Below the pieces are notes generated by a model that worked only from the letters and a program-made list of their open reading frames with translations, ran no database searches and was not told the DNA's origin. This document shows, in pieces, positions 48,465 to 58,657 of a stretch of 64,000 nt of DNA. Position 1 is the stretch's first letter. Each line of letters starts with the position of its first letter. The stretch covers positions 1 through 64,000 of the forward strand of contig CAWZYM010000054.1 in NCBI GenBank assembly GCA_963966185.1, read 5' to 3'. A program made the translations under genes and the position numbers. The DNA comes from Rhabditoides inermis. Lineage: Eukaryota; Nematoda; Chromadorea; Rhabditida; Rhabditidae.

Positions 48465-51407
48465 TTACTGGTTGTTGGCGACATCATGAGTGTGTTCCTG
48501 ATTCGCGTTGGTCTGCTCGTTGTTCTGCTGCTGTAGGGGAATGACTGTGACCCTGACGACCAGCTGCGAGTCCTGCGAGTCCCGCGAGTCCTGCGAGTCT
48601 CTCTTCTCCTTCTTCTTCTTGACACGGAGATGTTTCGCGTCGCCTGGCTGGCAGTGTTCTTCCAGGAACTGCAGTACGTTGTCGAAAGTGAGCGGCTGAA
48701 TGTCGTCGAGTGCGTTCATTATCCGATTCCTTGCTGGTCCGGTCAGTAGACTGACTGTGGCCTTTCCGTGCTCTGTCGCCGGTATCTTGAGATCGTTCAG
48801 CATGCGGATTGTCCGTTGTCGGAAGAAAGTGAGCTGTCCGTGCAATCCGTCAAACCAGGGAAGTGGCTCCTTCCAGAGTCGAAGAAGACTGTGCACGTTC
48901 GAAATGTCCCTCTCGATGTCGGTGCGCCCGTTCAGCTCCGTTCCATCCCGCGTGCTGCCACTGGCGCCGTACGCCTCCATCAGCAGTGCGACCGAGTGTG
49001 CGTAATTGTCGATGTCTCCATCTGCGCATACGATCTCGTTCGCATCTCCCTCCAGGTGAGAGAAGAGAAGTCGTCCCCTCTGTCCTTCCGGAATCTGCAT
49101 GAGTTCCATGCTTGCCTCGAATAGCTCGTGGTACTTCTTGAAGTCGCCGTGGCCGTCGAATGTCGGAAATTTGCTCCTTGTGGTGCGAGCTTGCTGCGCC
49201 GCGCGGCGGGACATCATCTTGGCCATGGCGAGACCCGCGTGATCGTTGTATGGCTCGGTGTGTCCGCTGCTGATATGGCACGGTGAGAGGCAAAAGGACT
49301 CACAGTTTGTTTGGAATGGTACGTGCGTCCTCGGGTCCGGCGCGGTAGAGTGGCCGTTGAAAGTCATCTCCCAGTGAGACAAGGTGACGGTGTTAGCTGC
49401 GTAGTCGATGGCGACCCTGCCGAACTTGCGCAGTGTGTCGTTCCCGAGAATGATGTCAACAGGCAGATTCCTCACTACCAGAAAGTCCACGTGAACTCTC
49501 CCGCAGCCCGGAAACTGAATCTCTGCCTCCACTGCAGCCACAATCTCTACCTGCCCGCTCACCGAGTACATTGTTTCCTTTGTTTCCCTCGGCGTCCATC
49601 CGTGTCGCTGGATCAGCGACTGACTGCAGACGCTTCGAGCGGCGCCCGTGTCTATCCATGCCGTGTGGTTCTCCCACCGGAAGTGACCGCCTGCCTGCAC
49701 CGGGACAGAGAGCATCGCTCCTCCCTGGTACAGTGGAAATAGTGGCGACGCCTTACCGAACGTGTCGTCGGCGCTGCTGCCGTTGTTGTCATTGTTGTCG
49801 TCGTTGTCGTTGTTGTTGTCGTCGTTGTCGTTGTTGTCGTTGTTGTTGTCGTTGTTGTCGTTGTTGTTGTTTCCCTCCTCAGAGACGTCACCATTGGTGA
49901 CTGTGGTGGTGTGATGAGTGATGTCACACCACGTGGTCTTCTTGATCGTGTTGTTGATCTTCTTGAGATCATCCTCCTCCTGGTGCATACCTTGATCCTT
50001 CATGTCGGCCGAAGCGGTTGCATCCCTCGGATCCACCTCAGCTCTAGAGGTGACGGATAGACCCTCCATAACATCCGTCGCCATCGTCCGCGTCTGAGTG
50101 CTATTGACGTGAACATTGACGACGTGAATGCCAGGGTACTGAGTCGGCCTCATGCGATTCTTATTCGGACAGTCCCTGTAATAGTGTCCGTAGTTGTCGC
50201 ACCCCCGGCATTTACCGTTTCCGGTCCTGCCCAGTGGAGTCGAGTTGGAGTTGGACATCCCCTGTCCGCGCCTGTCGCGCCTCTCCGGCCAATCCGCCCT
50301 GTTTGGCGACCTTACCGGATCCGTCTCGAGTCCGTAATCTCTCATTCGCTTGAAACATTCGAACATCGCATGTCCCTTTTTCTGGCAATAGATGCAATAA
50401 CGCTCACCCCTCGGCTTGCTCGGCAGGGGATCTGCCTGATTCTTACCGTGGGTGGCAATTGCTTGCATCGCTGCGACGATTGTATCCTTGTTGCGGCTCG
50501 GAAGCCCGCTCACGTGGATCGCCTCAGCTCGCCCAGCGTTGGCGACTGCCTCCTCAAATGTATTTGCATCTGCAAACTCAACCATAGCCCGGTAACTGGC
50601 CTTCAGCTTGGGGTAGTACTCCCTGATCTTGAGTTCGCTGAGGGCGGCTCCACTCTCGCCGAGGTGGGCCATCTCAAAGAGATTCTCGTACCTGCTCGTG
50701 AAGGTGCAAACCTTCTCGTTTTCTTCCTGCATCATTCTCGCAAAGCGGCGCCTTGCGGCGGCAAGCGCCTCTTTCGTCACGTAGCATCGCTTCAGCACCT
50801 CAAATATCTTCTCCGGCGACTTGCGGTCGTCGTCGTTCATGGTGTCGACCAGGTTGCGTGCGGCTGGGTGCAGCCGGGTAATCAGCTTGGCGGCCATCCT
50901 GTCATTGTTCGTCTCGCCGCGCGCCTGCATCTGGTCAAAGAAGTACTTCTCGTATTCCATCAGTTGCTGCGGGTCGTCGTTGGCGCCTTTGAAGCTGCGG
51001 ATCTTAGTATTCCACAAGTCGGTGTCGTACATCGTGTTCACCTGCCCGCGCTGTGCCGCCAGGCTCTCATCCCAGTGCGTCGAGGGTGCGTTGATCGCTG
51101 AGACTGCCGCGACTCCTCTGTTGGCGCGCCTGTTCTGCCAAATCCTGACCTCAACCATCGTTCCTGTTGCCGCATCTCTCACGTAGCGCAGCTCCTCGCC
51201 CTTCTGCTGCACGTCCAGTTTCACGCTCGCGAGTTTTCCGAGTGCAGTTGCCTGCATCCCGTGTTTCTGCACGAATCCGCTCGCCGAAAACTGGTGGTTT
51301 TCCGTCTCCTCGGGGATCGCCGTTGTGGTGTCGCTCGCCCTCTTCGATCCGCCGCTGCGCGTCGTCATCCGGTGACTCACCGGGGCCGGTGTATCACTTC
51401 TGGTCAT
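48465..51407 (-). CDS. Gag-zinc knuckle-retropepsin polyprotein with a second gag-like C-terminus, no RT
   Basis: A single uninterrupted ORF, 980 residues from the first ATG at 51407 (open further upstream). Residues about 100-300 are a helical capsid-like region. Two CCHC knuckles follow: CIYCQKKGHAMFEC (about 338-351) and CRGCDNYGHYYRDC (400-413). An Asn/Asp tract encoded by GTT/GTC repeats comes next (about 510-545), then a retropepsin with WIDTGAA (586-592) and IILGND (653-658). After residue 740 a second capsid-like region starts with FPTFDGHGDFKKY and runs about 150 residues, then a basic Gln/Asn-rich tail. Gag packages element RNA and the protease matures it. No reverse transcriptase, RNase H or integrase follows before the helicase. 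Domain order gag-protease-gag is unusual. Confidence 0.85.
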   Translation of the reverse strand: MTRSDTPAPVSHRMTTRSGGSKRASDTTTAIPEETENHQFSASGFVQKHGMQATALGKLASVKLDVQQKGEELRYVRDAATGTMVEVRIWQNRRANRGVAAVSAINAPSTHWDESLAAQRGQVNTMYDTDLWNTKIRSFKGANDDPQQLMEYEKYFFDQMQARGETNNDRMAAKLITRLHPAARNLVDTMNDDDRKSPEKIFEVLKRCYVTKEALAAARRRFARMMQEENEKVCTFTSRYENLFEMAHLGESGAALSELKIREYYPKLKASYRAMVEFADANTFEEAVANAGRAEAIHVSGLPSRNKDTIVAAMQAIATHGKNQADPLPSKPRGERYCIYCQKKGHAMFECFKRMRDYGLETDPVRSPNRADWPERRDRRGQGMSNSNSTPLGRTGNGKCRGCDNYGHYYRDCPNKNRMRPTQYPGIHVVNVHVNSTQTRTMATDVMEGLSVTSRAEVDPRDATASADMKDQGMHQEEDDLKKINNTIKKTTWCDITHHTTTVTNGDVSEEGNNNNDNNDNNNDNNDNDDNNNDNDDNNDNNGSSADDTFGKASPLFPLYQGGAMLSVPVQAGGHFRWENHTAWIDTGAARSVCSQSLIQRHGWTPRETKETMYSVSGQVEIVAAVEAEIQFPGCGRVHVDFLVVRNLPVDIILGNDTLRKFGRVAIDYAANTVTLSHWEMTFNGHSTAPDPRTHVPFQTNCESFCLSPCHISSGHTEPYNDHAGLAMAKMMSRRAAQQARTTRSKFPTFDGHGDFKKYHELFEASMELMQIPEGQRGRLLFSHLEGDANEIVCADGDIDNYAHSVALLMEAYGASGSTRDGTELNGRTDIERDISNVHSLLRLWKEPLPWFDGLHGQLTFFRQRTIRMLNDLKIPATEHGKATVSLLTGPARNRIMNALDDIQPLTFDNVLQFLEEHCQPGDAKHLRVKKKKEKRDSQDSRDSQDSQLVVRVTVIPLQQQNNEQTNANQEHTHDVANNQ

Positions 51408-51512
51408 GGATTGTATCGAGGAAGAACGTAGGGATGACACCCTTCTGGAAAGACAGAAACAATAGAGAGAGAGGTTGAGAGAACTGCAAGCAAGTTGCTG
51501 GACTCCTGTTTG

Positions 51513-51632
51513 TTATCAGCGCGTCCTCCTTCCCCGCTGATCTGATCTGGTTGTTATCAGCGCGTCCTCCTTTCCCGCTGATCTGATCTGGTTGTTATCA
51601 GCGCGTCCTCCTTTCCCGCTGATCTGACCTGT
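51513..51632. repeat. Three 39 bp direct repeats in the element leader
   Basis: Three copies of a unit containing TTATCAGCGCGTCCTCCTTT and CCCGCTGATCTGATCTG. They lie in the presumed 5' untranslated leader between LTR and gag. Confidence 0.85.
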
Positions 51633-53050
51633 TTCCAGGGGTAGTATGTATGTTCGTTTGAACGCAGGGATGACACCCTTCAAGAGAGACAGACGGTAGG
51701 AGAGAGAAAGACTGATGCAATGTGCGAGAAACACAATACACCTAACTCACCTACTTACCTTGTTTCCGCTTGACGGTCGCTCCGGCCTCGCGGCTTTTGC
51801 GGTGTGTATAGTTTTGTTCGTTAGAACGCAGGGATGACACCCTTCAGGAAAGACCAGACGGATGGAGGAAGGAAAGTTGTACGCGAGGTAGACACCTCTC
51901 CAATGGAAAGACAGATAGTGACAAACGTTACCTTGCTTCACGAACTACCACAAGTGAGGTGTGCCTGCAAGCAGTCACTTTTCACTGGGATAGAACGCGG
52001 GGAATCGATGCTGCCACTCTCGTTGCGGAGAGAAAGGCACAATGACACGATACGAGAAATAAACGCGGTCATATGAGGAATGATGCAATAAGGAAAATAG
52101 GGAATAAGTGATGAGTTACAAAAGAAAGAGGAAATAATGAGAAAAATAAGACAGAAGACAGAAAACAAGTACGCGAAAGCACACAGTTTCCACACTCCTA
52201 ACTCCAATACCGAATGTGTCATGCTCACACTCCTCTTAGACCAGCAATTTCCTGCTGTATATAGGATGCACCGACGGCTATCCCCGCTCTACCCGCTGTA
52301 GTTTGATGCATGATGCGTCCTGGGGAGCTGACCCGGTACCCACCTCGGCTGTTGCTGCATTGACCAGCCGTCGCAGTCAACGACGCCACTCCTCACTGTG
52401 GGTCCGCTTGAAGTGTCTCACGTGCCGCACACGTATCGCAGGATTCCTGAGGCCCTAACTTGCCAGGCCTCTCTGCTCGCCACACCCCATTGTTATTTCG
52501 TAGCTGGTTGGGGGGCTCATGCCCGAGGGTGATTAAGCGCCTCTAATCAGCCTGAACGATAAAGACATTATGGGGGACCCCTCAGCCATAGGCCTCGCGC
52601 AATCACTGGGGGATCGTGAAAGCGTCTGCCCTACAGCTGACCATGGATTTTATAAAAGAAAGAAAGCGCTATATAATTACAAAAGGAGTGATAAGCGTCC
52701 TTATCACTGGGTTCAGTGATTCGGATCGATTAGAATGGTGAATAAGGCACAACCCACCTCCTAGTCGAGCGAATCGATGGCGGCAGCCGGTCCCTCGTGT
52801 GAGACCGTTGATCGTCCGTATCCCGTGTCTGGGTCATGGCGAGTGTCAAATGCCGTAGTAGTCTGCGTCTCCGCTAAAGCGTGCACACTCTCCGCTCTCT
52901 CTCTCTCTCGCTTGCAATCAAGAGAGACGAGGAGGAGGGTGCGATAAGGGTGGGAGGGGTGGAAAGAGTAAATGGAGCAATGTAAAACAGGTAGCTAATC
53001 TGAAATACAATACTCACAAATACAGGTAAAACCTAACTCGCTGCTGCCAA
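51633..53050. other. Leader of the LTR element (minus orientation), no ORF recognised
   Basis: Contains two more copies of the motif ACGCAGGGATGACACCCTTC (about 51662 and 51829, plus strand) and the primer-binding-site candidate at 53037-53049. The rest is non-coding as far as I can see. Confidence 0.5.
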
Positions 53051-53695
53051 TGACGGGGCGGGTCTTATGGCGGCCCTAGACCTGCCCGGACCGTAAGGGA
53101 CATCCGTGGACGGATGTGCCTGGACCCAAGAGGAACTCCCACACATTGAATACTACCGTTGACTCACTGCTACCGTATGAATACAGACCGCCAGAACTAC
53201 CGTTGACACTTACCCGCGGATCCCGCTGTTGCTCTACAGTTGTGCTCACAGTACGTTGGATGCAAGTGAATACAAGAGACCGGATGGTGGCATCTTTATA
53301 TAGCACGACAGACATACAACGCACTGGCGAGGATGGATGGAAGCAAGGTAGGGATATCGGCCGCAAGGCCGAAGCCTACGGAATACGCGGGGACGACACC
53401 CCTCGGTGGTCTGTGGATGGACCGGTGGTCTCAGGACTGGCTACTGGGTATCAGCTACCGCCGTAATGAACCGACGACTGAGTCGGGACGGGGGTTTATA
53501 TAGTGGAAGGGGCGGGACGAGAAGCGTCGTCTGGACCAATGGGCAGGCGACACGAGTCCCGCTGGTTCCCGCTTGTTATCGGTAGATCAGCCGCCGTGCC
53601 GGTGGCTGCAATCAGTGATCAGACTCTAGACTCGGAGCGTCTCTCTCTCTCCCGTAGAGTGAGATGCGACAGACAGAGAGTGTCTCTCTGTCACA
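53051..53695 (-). repeat. 5' LTR
   Basis: 645 bp, identical to 41183..41825 except for one extra CT in a CT run near 53645. TATA-like boxes at 53294-53303 and 53495-53503 (plus coordinates, read on minus). Confidence 0.92.
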
Positions 53696-55563
53696 GCTGT
53701 ATCAAAACACGGAACCACGCGCCACCCATGAGAAGTGCGAGAACGAGTTGGTACAAAGTTTAAAAGACCATGATAGTCAAGGTATGTAGAGTTTGTGGTC
53801 ACTTTATGCATGTATGCCACATCATTCAGAATGCGCCGTTGTTTTAATGTTTGTAAGCCGAGAAGTTGTAATCGTTGGGGATAGGTGAGTGAGATCAAAC
53901 CAGCGCGGCGACAAATTCGGCGCGTATAGTATCGCTGCACAGATTCTATCGCATTCACCGATCCCACATCCTGAGGGTTCCACAACTCAGTGCAGTACTC
54001 TAAATTACATCGGAAATAAGTAGTGTAGGCAACAACCAAGACATGTAAATTTCTCGTTTGATAAACCCTCAGGAAATCATTGATTGAATTGAGCGTATTT
54101 TGAATGATGAGGTCATAGTGAGAGTCAAATACCAGAGAAGTGCTCATTGTTATGCCCAAATCCCGGACTCAGTGAGCAGGTGCGAGAGTGGTGCCGCCTG
54201 CTGTATACTCAAATCGGGGATTCCGGCGACCAATGTGCAAAGTTTGTGTCTTTTCAGTGGAAACTTGTAATCCCCATTGATGAGACCAATCAGTAACTGT
54301 GTCAATGGCACATTGAAACTTGGATTTGGCAGAAAGATCGTCCTTATCAAATGCGAAAGAAACTTTCAAATCATCTGCATATAACTCACACGAAACATAA
54401 TCAGGCAAATGCGCTATGATGTCATTGATATACACATTGAACAGAATTGGGCCCAGACACGACCCTTGCGGCACGCCGCAATTGACGAGTCTTGGTGCGG
54501 AAAATTCCTCTCCAACCATCACCTGTTGGCAACGGTCGGACAGGAAGATACGAATCCACCCCAATACATTTCCTCTTACACCGAGCGAATGCAACTTATC
54601 AAATAAAAGAGAATGGTTTATAGTGTCGAATGCTTTCTTAAAATCAAAGTATATGCAATCAATCACAAAACCGTTAGAAACATGTTTCAACCAATGACTA
54701 TAGCACTGAATGAGTTGAGCGCCTGTCGAACGATTCTTGCGAAAACCAAACTGCTTAGATGAGATAAGGTTATTTGATTCGAGGAATGAAGTCAATTGTT
54801 TAACAAAAATGCGCTCAAGGACTTTGACAACACTGCTGGTAAGACTAGTAGGGCGGTAAAAGGAGATGTTATCACGAGATCCCTTTTTGAACAATGGCTT
54901 GATATACGCCAGTCTCCAGATTCGGGGGACTGCGCAGACCGATGTGGACATTGAAAAGAGAATTGAAAGTGGGACACTAATAGTATCTACCGTGTTCTCT
55001 AGAAAAGTGTGAGTGATGCCATCGGTACTGGTATTAGTTTTGATGCTAATCGTTGTATGGTTTTATGTATTTCTGCATAGGATATTTGAATGGATGTTTC
55101 TAATGTCAAACCAATAAAATCAGATGTCCAGTCAGTGCACGCAATTGCTTTGTTTATCTCATCCCATTTCGCTCTCCGATATGCCAGGCGGGGCGTCTCT
55201 CTCACTGCCTCACTCACTCCGAGTCGCAACCGAAACTCAACGGGTAAATGATCACAGACAGAGAATCACGGCAGCACACTGACACTTTGAAAAAGCGACA
55301 TGGAATCGGTGAGTACGATATCGAGAGTATGAGCCCTTTGCCCGACTCGCCTCACCATAGTAGCATGGCGTACCAGCTGACATAGTGAGTGGAGTGAGGC
55401 AAAGGCTACCAGAGAGCGATCAAATGCCTCGGCGGCCTGGAATGAATTCCAGTCCACCGAGGGCGCATTGAAATCTCCCTGGATGATATGGAAATGACTA
55501 TCAGGTAGCAAAAGGTTTTCAATTTCGGATATGAGAATAGCGCCGGTAGATTTGATTTGCGAA
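53696..55563 (-). mobile_element. 5' part of a LINE (endonuclease and RT), interrupted by the LTR element
   Basis: Minus strand, from a 5' truncation near 55563: an APE-type endonuclease portion with IIQGDFNAPSVDW (55440-55510), a linker, then a non-LTR reverse transcriptase with YFDFKKAFDTI, CGVPQGSCLGP and YADDLKVSF (54330-54700), and a C-terminal region to 53700. Stops and frame changes near 55000-55260 and 54165-54185 show decay. The last residues RVVPCFDTA meet the LTR; the frame continues at 41180. It is of Jockey/CR1-like type by its motifs. Confidence 0.85.
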
Positions 55564-55565
55564 GT

Positions 55566-55690
55566 TTATAGAGTCACTCGAAGAAAGTGCAGTGGCCGGG
55601 TTGGTGCGAGGGATCTGCTGCGCACTCACCTTCCTCCACAATGAGGGGATAGTGCACAGAGACGTGAGGCCGGTAAGTGAGAGTGAGAGT

Positions 55691-55733
<43 letters not shown>

Positions 55734-56406
55734 GGGGACTGAGGAGAGGACGTCTCTTTACAGAAGAAGGTCTTCCTCGGCGGTGGCAGTGTGAAGCTGG
55801 GCGGCTGGCTGCTGGCTGCTCGAGCAGTGGATGGATCCACGCTCTCCGACCACCCGCAGCGCCTCTCTTCCTATGTGCCCCCGCAGCTCATCCAGGTATG
55901 CGGGAGAGAGACGAAGGAGAGAGTAGCACAGTGTACCAACAGAGCGAGCCGTACGATGGCCCCGCAGCCGACGCGTGGATGCTGGGAGCCACAGCGTACT
56001 TCGCCCTGATTGGACTCCAGCCGTTCGGAGGGGAGAGGGCCAGTCTCCGACAGAGAATCCAAGTGAGAGGGGGGGGGGGGGAGGGAGGGAGAGGGTGAGC
56101 AATAATCGGCCTTTCAGAGAGGTCTCTATGGGACGGTTCGCGGCAAGACGCCAGCGGCAAGGGCGCTGCTGCAACGGAGAGAGAGAGGATCCCGTTAAAA
56201 AGACGGTGAAGGAGCGTGTACGGTTCGGACAGTCAACTCTGTCAGTCCAGCTCATTCTCATCAAGTACGCGGAACTGCAGGGGAGTGGAGTGGGCAACCC
56301 AGATGACAAAGGGACAGAGCAGGAGACAGCCGGTCAGAAGAAGGGACACGCACTGAAGCGACTCGCTGTGGCTGCCAAGGTTGGTGTCATCGAGAAAAAG
56401 AGAGAG

Positions 56407-56450
<44 letters not shown>

Positions 56451-56689
56451 AAGGTAGAATATAGATAGATTCTCATCACCTTCCTTTTCTGAACGGTGCC
56501 AAGATCGCGTGGAGGAGAGACAAACACGGTCCAAGAAAAGCCACCCCAGAGGTAATATCTACTTATTTTGTTTTTACTAATTCCGCTCTTCTACAGGAGA
56601 AGAAGCGGCTGCTGCGAATCGATCGGTGCAAGCCGACCGACTTCGTCGGGAAGCTACATCGAGCGCTTCTATCACATGGGTGCTCCTAA
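55566..56689 (+). pseudogene. 3' half of a pseudokinase-like gene
   Basis: Exons in phase: up to 55672, 55764..55895, 55943..56062, 56118..56379, 56504..56551, 56597..56689. The first reads ICCALTFLHNEGIVHRDVRP, a kinase alpha-E helix and HRD loop. Next, VKLGGWLLA stands where DFG should be, SYVPPQLI replaces the APE region, and DAWMLGATAYFALIGLQPFGG is kinase subdomain IX. The missing DFG suggests a pseudokinase, loosely like the Tribbles/STK40 group. Exon 56118..56379 carries a GA run near 56176-56188. In the incoming frame it stops at 56198, but with two GA units fewer it would read on as DPVKKTVKERVRF, a typical kinase C-lobe ending. The N-lobe is missing. It abuts the LINE 5' end, so it may be the lost half of the gene at 39169-41103. 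Confidence 0.55.
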
Positions 56690-56703
56690 ATTCTCCAAGA
56701 CGG

Positions 56704-58077
56704 GTAAAGAGAGGGAGAGGGAGAGGGAGAGGGAGAGGGAGAGGGAGAGGGAGAGGGAGAGGGAGAGGGAGAGGGAGAGGGAGAGGGAGAGGGAGAGGGA
56801 GAGGGAGAGGGAGAGGGAGAGGGAGAGGGAGAGGGAGAGGGAGAGGGAGAGGGAGAGGGAGAGGGAGAGGGAGAGGGAGAGGGAGAGGGAGAGGGAGAGG
56901 GAGAGGGAGAGGGAGAGGGAGAGGGAGAGGGAGAGGGAGAGGGAGAGGGAGAGGGAGAGGGAGAGGGAGAGGGAGAGGGAGAGGGAGAGGGAGAGGGAGA
57001 GGGAGAGGGAGAGGGAGAGGGAGAGGGAGAGGGAGAGGGAGAGGGAGAGGGAGAGGAAGAGGGAGAGGGAGAGGGAGAGGGAGAGGAAGAGGGAGAGGGA
57101 GAGGGAGAGGGAGAGGAAGAGGGAGAGGGAGAGGGAGAGGAAGAGGGAGAGGGAGAGGGAGAGGGAGAGGGAGAGGGAGAGGGAGAGGGAGAGGGAGAGG
57201 GAGAGGGAGAGGGAGAGGGAGAGGGAGAGGGAGAGGGAGAGGGAGAGGGAGAGGGAGAGGGAGAGGGAGAGGGAGAGGGAGAGGGAGAGGGAGAGGGAGA
57301 GGGAGAGGGAGAGGGAGAGGGAGAGGGAGAGGGAGAGGGAGAGGGAGAGGGAGAGGGAGAGGGAGAGGGAGAGGGAGAGGGAGAGGGAGAGGGAGAGGGA
57401 GAGGGAGAGGGAGAGGGAGAGGGAGAGGGAGAGGGAGAGGGAGAGGGAGAGGGAGAGGGAGAGGGAGAGGGAGAGGGAGAGGGAGAGGGAGAGGGAGAGG
57501 GAGAGGGAGAGGGAGAGGGAGAGGGAGAGGGAGAGGGAGAGGGAGAGGGAGAGGGAGAGGGAGAGGGAGAGGGAGAGGGAGAGGGAGAGGGAGAGGGAGA
57601 GGGAGAGGGAGAGGGAGAGGGAGAGGGAGAGGGAGAGGGAGAGGGAGAGGGAGAGGGAGAGGGAGAGGGAGAGGGAGAGGGAGAGGGAGAGGGAGAGGGA
57701 GAGGGAGAGGGAGAGGGAGAGGGAGAGGGAGAGGGAGAGGGAGAGGGAGAGGGAGAGGGAGAGGGAGAGGGAGAGGGAGAGGGAGAGGGAGAGGGAGAGG
57801 GAGAGGGAGAGGGAGAGGGAGAGGGAGAGGGAGAGGGAGAGGGAGAGGGAGAGGGAGAGGGAGAGGGAGAGGGAGAGGGAGAGGGAGAGGGAGAGGGAGA
57901 GGGAGAGGGAGAGGGAGAGGGAGAGGGAGAGGGAGAGGGAGAGGGAGAGGGAGAGGGAGAGGGAGAGGGAGAGGGAGAGGGAGAGGGAGAGGGAGAGGGA
58001 GAGGGAGAGGGAGAGGGAGAGGGAGAGGGAGAGGGAGAGGGAGAGGGAGAGGGAGAGGGAGAGGGAGAGGGAGAGGG
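56704..58077 (+). repeat. (GAGAGG)n hexamer satellite, about 1.37 kb
   Basis: About 229 units of GAGAGG with only a handful of GAGGAAGAGG variants clustered at 57056-57145. All frames are open on at least one strand (Arg-Glu, Arg-Gly, Ser-Pro repeats), so long ORFs here are artefacts. Confidence 0.97.
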
Positions 58078-58084
58078 ATGCGGC

Positions 58085-58657
58085 TGCTGCGAAGATGCGG
58101 CTGCTGAAAACACCGGAAACCGCGAGAAGGAGAGGAAGAAAGAAGGTCGAGACACTCGACTAGTTATTGTGAGCCGGAAAGAAAAGGAAGGAGAGACGCC
58201 CGAGGATCTGAAGGAGCTGACGACGAGTGCACTGGAGACTGCTGGTCTGCCCAAGGGACTTATCGAGAAGTGCCACCGCTTTCCTGAGACAACGACCAAC
58301 ATGCTGGACGCGAGGCCGATCAAGGTTCAACTACGAGACGACGTGACACTCGAGCAGAAGCTGCGCGTGAAGATCGCTCTCGGCCGCGCACACATCGGAT
58401 ACTTCTGCAGGGAAGATATGAGTTGGTTGGACCGCAAGCGTTCCTCCCAGCTCAGGAAATTTGTAGATATTGTAAACTCTCGCACTTTGTTCCAGAAGTA
58501 CGTGGTGCGGGACTTCGAGGTAGTGGCGACATCGGCTGTGTGGCGCTCGAGTCGTAGCCGGGCCGTGCATGGACAGGACAACAGCTCGCTCACCAGGAAG
58601 GAGTTGGAGGTAGGTGGGGAAGATTCTCACGCTGACGATGTTCCCTCCACATTCTAA
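58085..58657 (+). CDS. LINE ORF1 protein (3' part)
   Basis: Open from at least 58085 to the TAA at 58655-58657. Basic, Lys/Glu-rich start, then [17 protein letters not shown] and a conserved-looking helical domain, consistent with the RNA-binding ORF1 C-terminal domain of CR1/Jockey-like LINEs. TAA overlaps ATG of ORF2 as TAATG, suggesting termination-reinitiation coupling. No zinc knuckle is visible in this part. Confidence 0.65.
   Translation, partial: CCEDAAAENTGNREKERKKEGRDTRLVIVSRKEKEGETPEDLKELTTSALETAGLPKGLIEKCHRFPETTTNMLDARPIKVQLRDDVTLEQKLRVKIALGRAHIGYFCREDMSWLDRKRSSQLRKFVDIVNSRTLFQKYVVRDFEVVATSAVWRSSRSRAVHGQDNSSLTRKELEVGGEDSHADDVPSTF

Larger units (their letters stand above)
41183..53695 (-). 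mobile_element. 12.5 kb LTR element carrying a gag-protease ORF and an SF1 helicase gene
   Basis: Bounded by LTRs at 53051..53695 (5') and 41183..41825 (3'), identical except for one CT dinucleotide. In minus orientation the LTR is TG...CA. After the 5' LTR and a T comes TGGCAGCAGCGAG, a plausible primer-binding site. Just before the 3' LTR is AAAGGGGGGAGG, a polypurine tract. GCTG at 41177-41180 and 53696-53699 is a likely 4 bp target duplication, with AA between it and one LTR edge. The LINE frame resumes across the whole unit, so it behaves as one insertion. Contents: leader with repeats, gag-protease-gag-like ORF, intron-containing helicase gene, and an unclear 1 kb before the 3' LTR. No reverse transcriptase or integrase is recognisable, so it is probably non-autonomous. 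Confidence 0.75.

Noticed and set aside
56568..58323. ORFs of 490-545 codons on both strands (Arg-Glu, Arg-Gly, Ser-Pro repeats)
   Set aside because: They are translations of the GAGAGG array, which has no stop codons in these frames; no splice or start context supports them.
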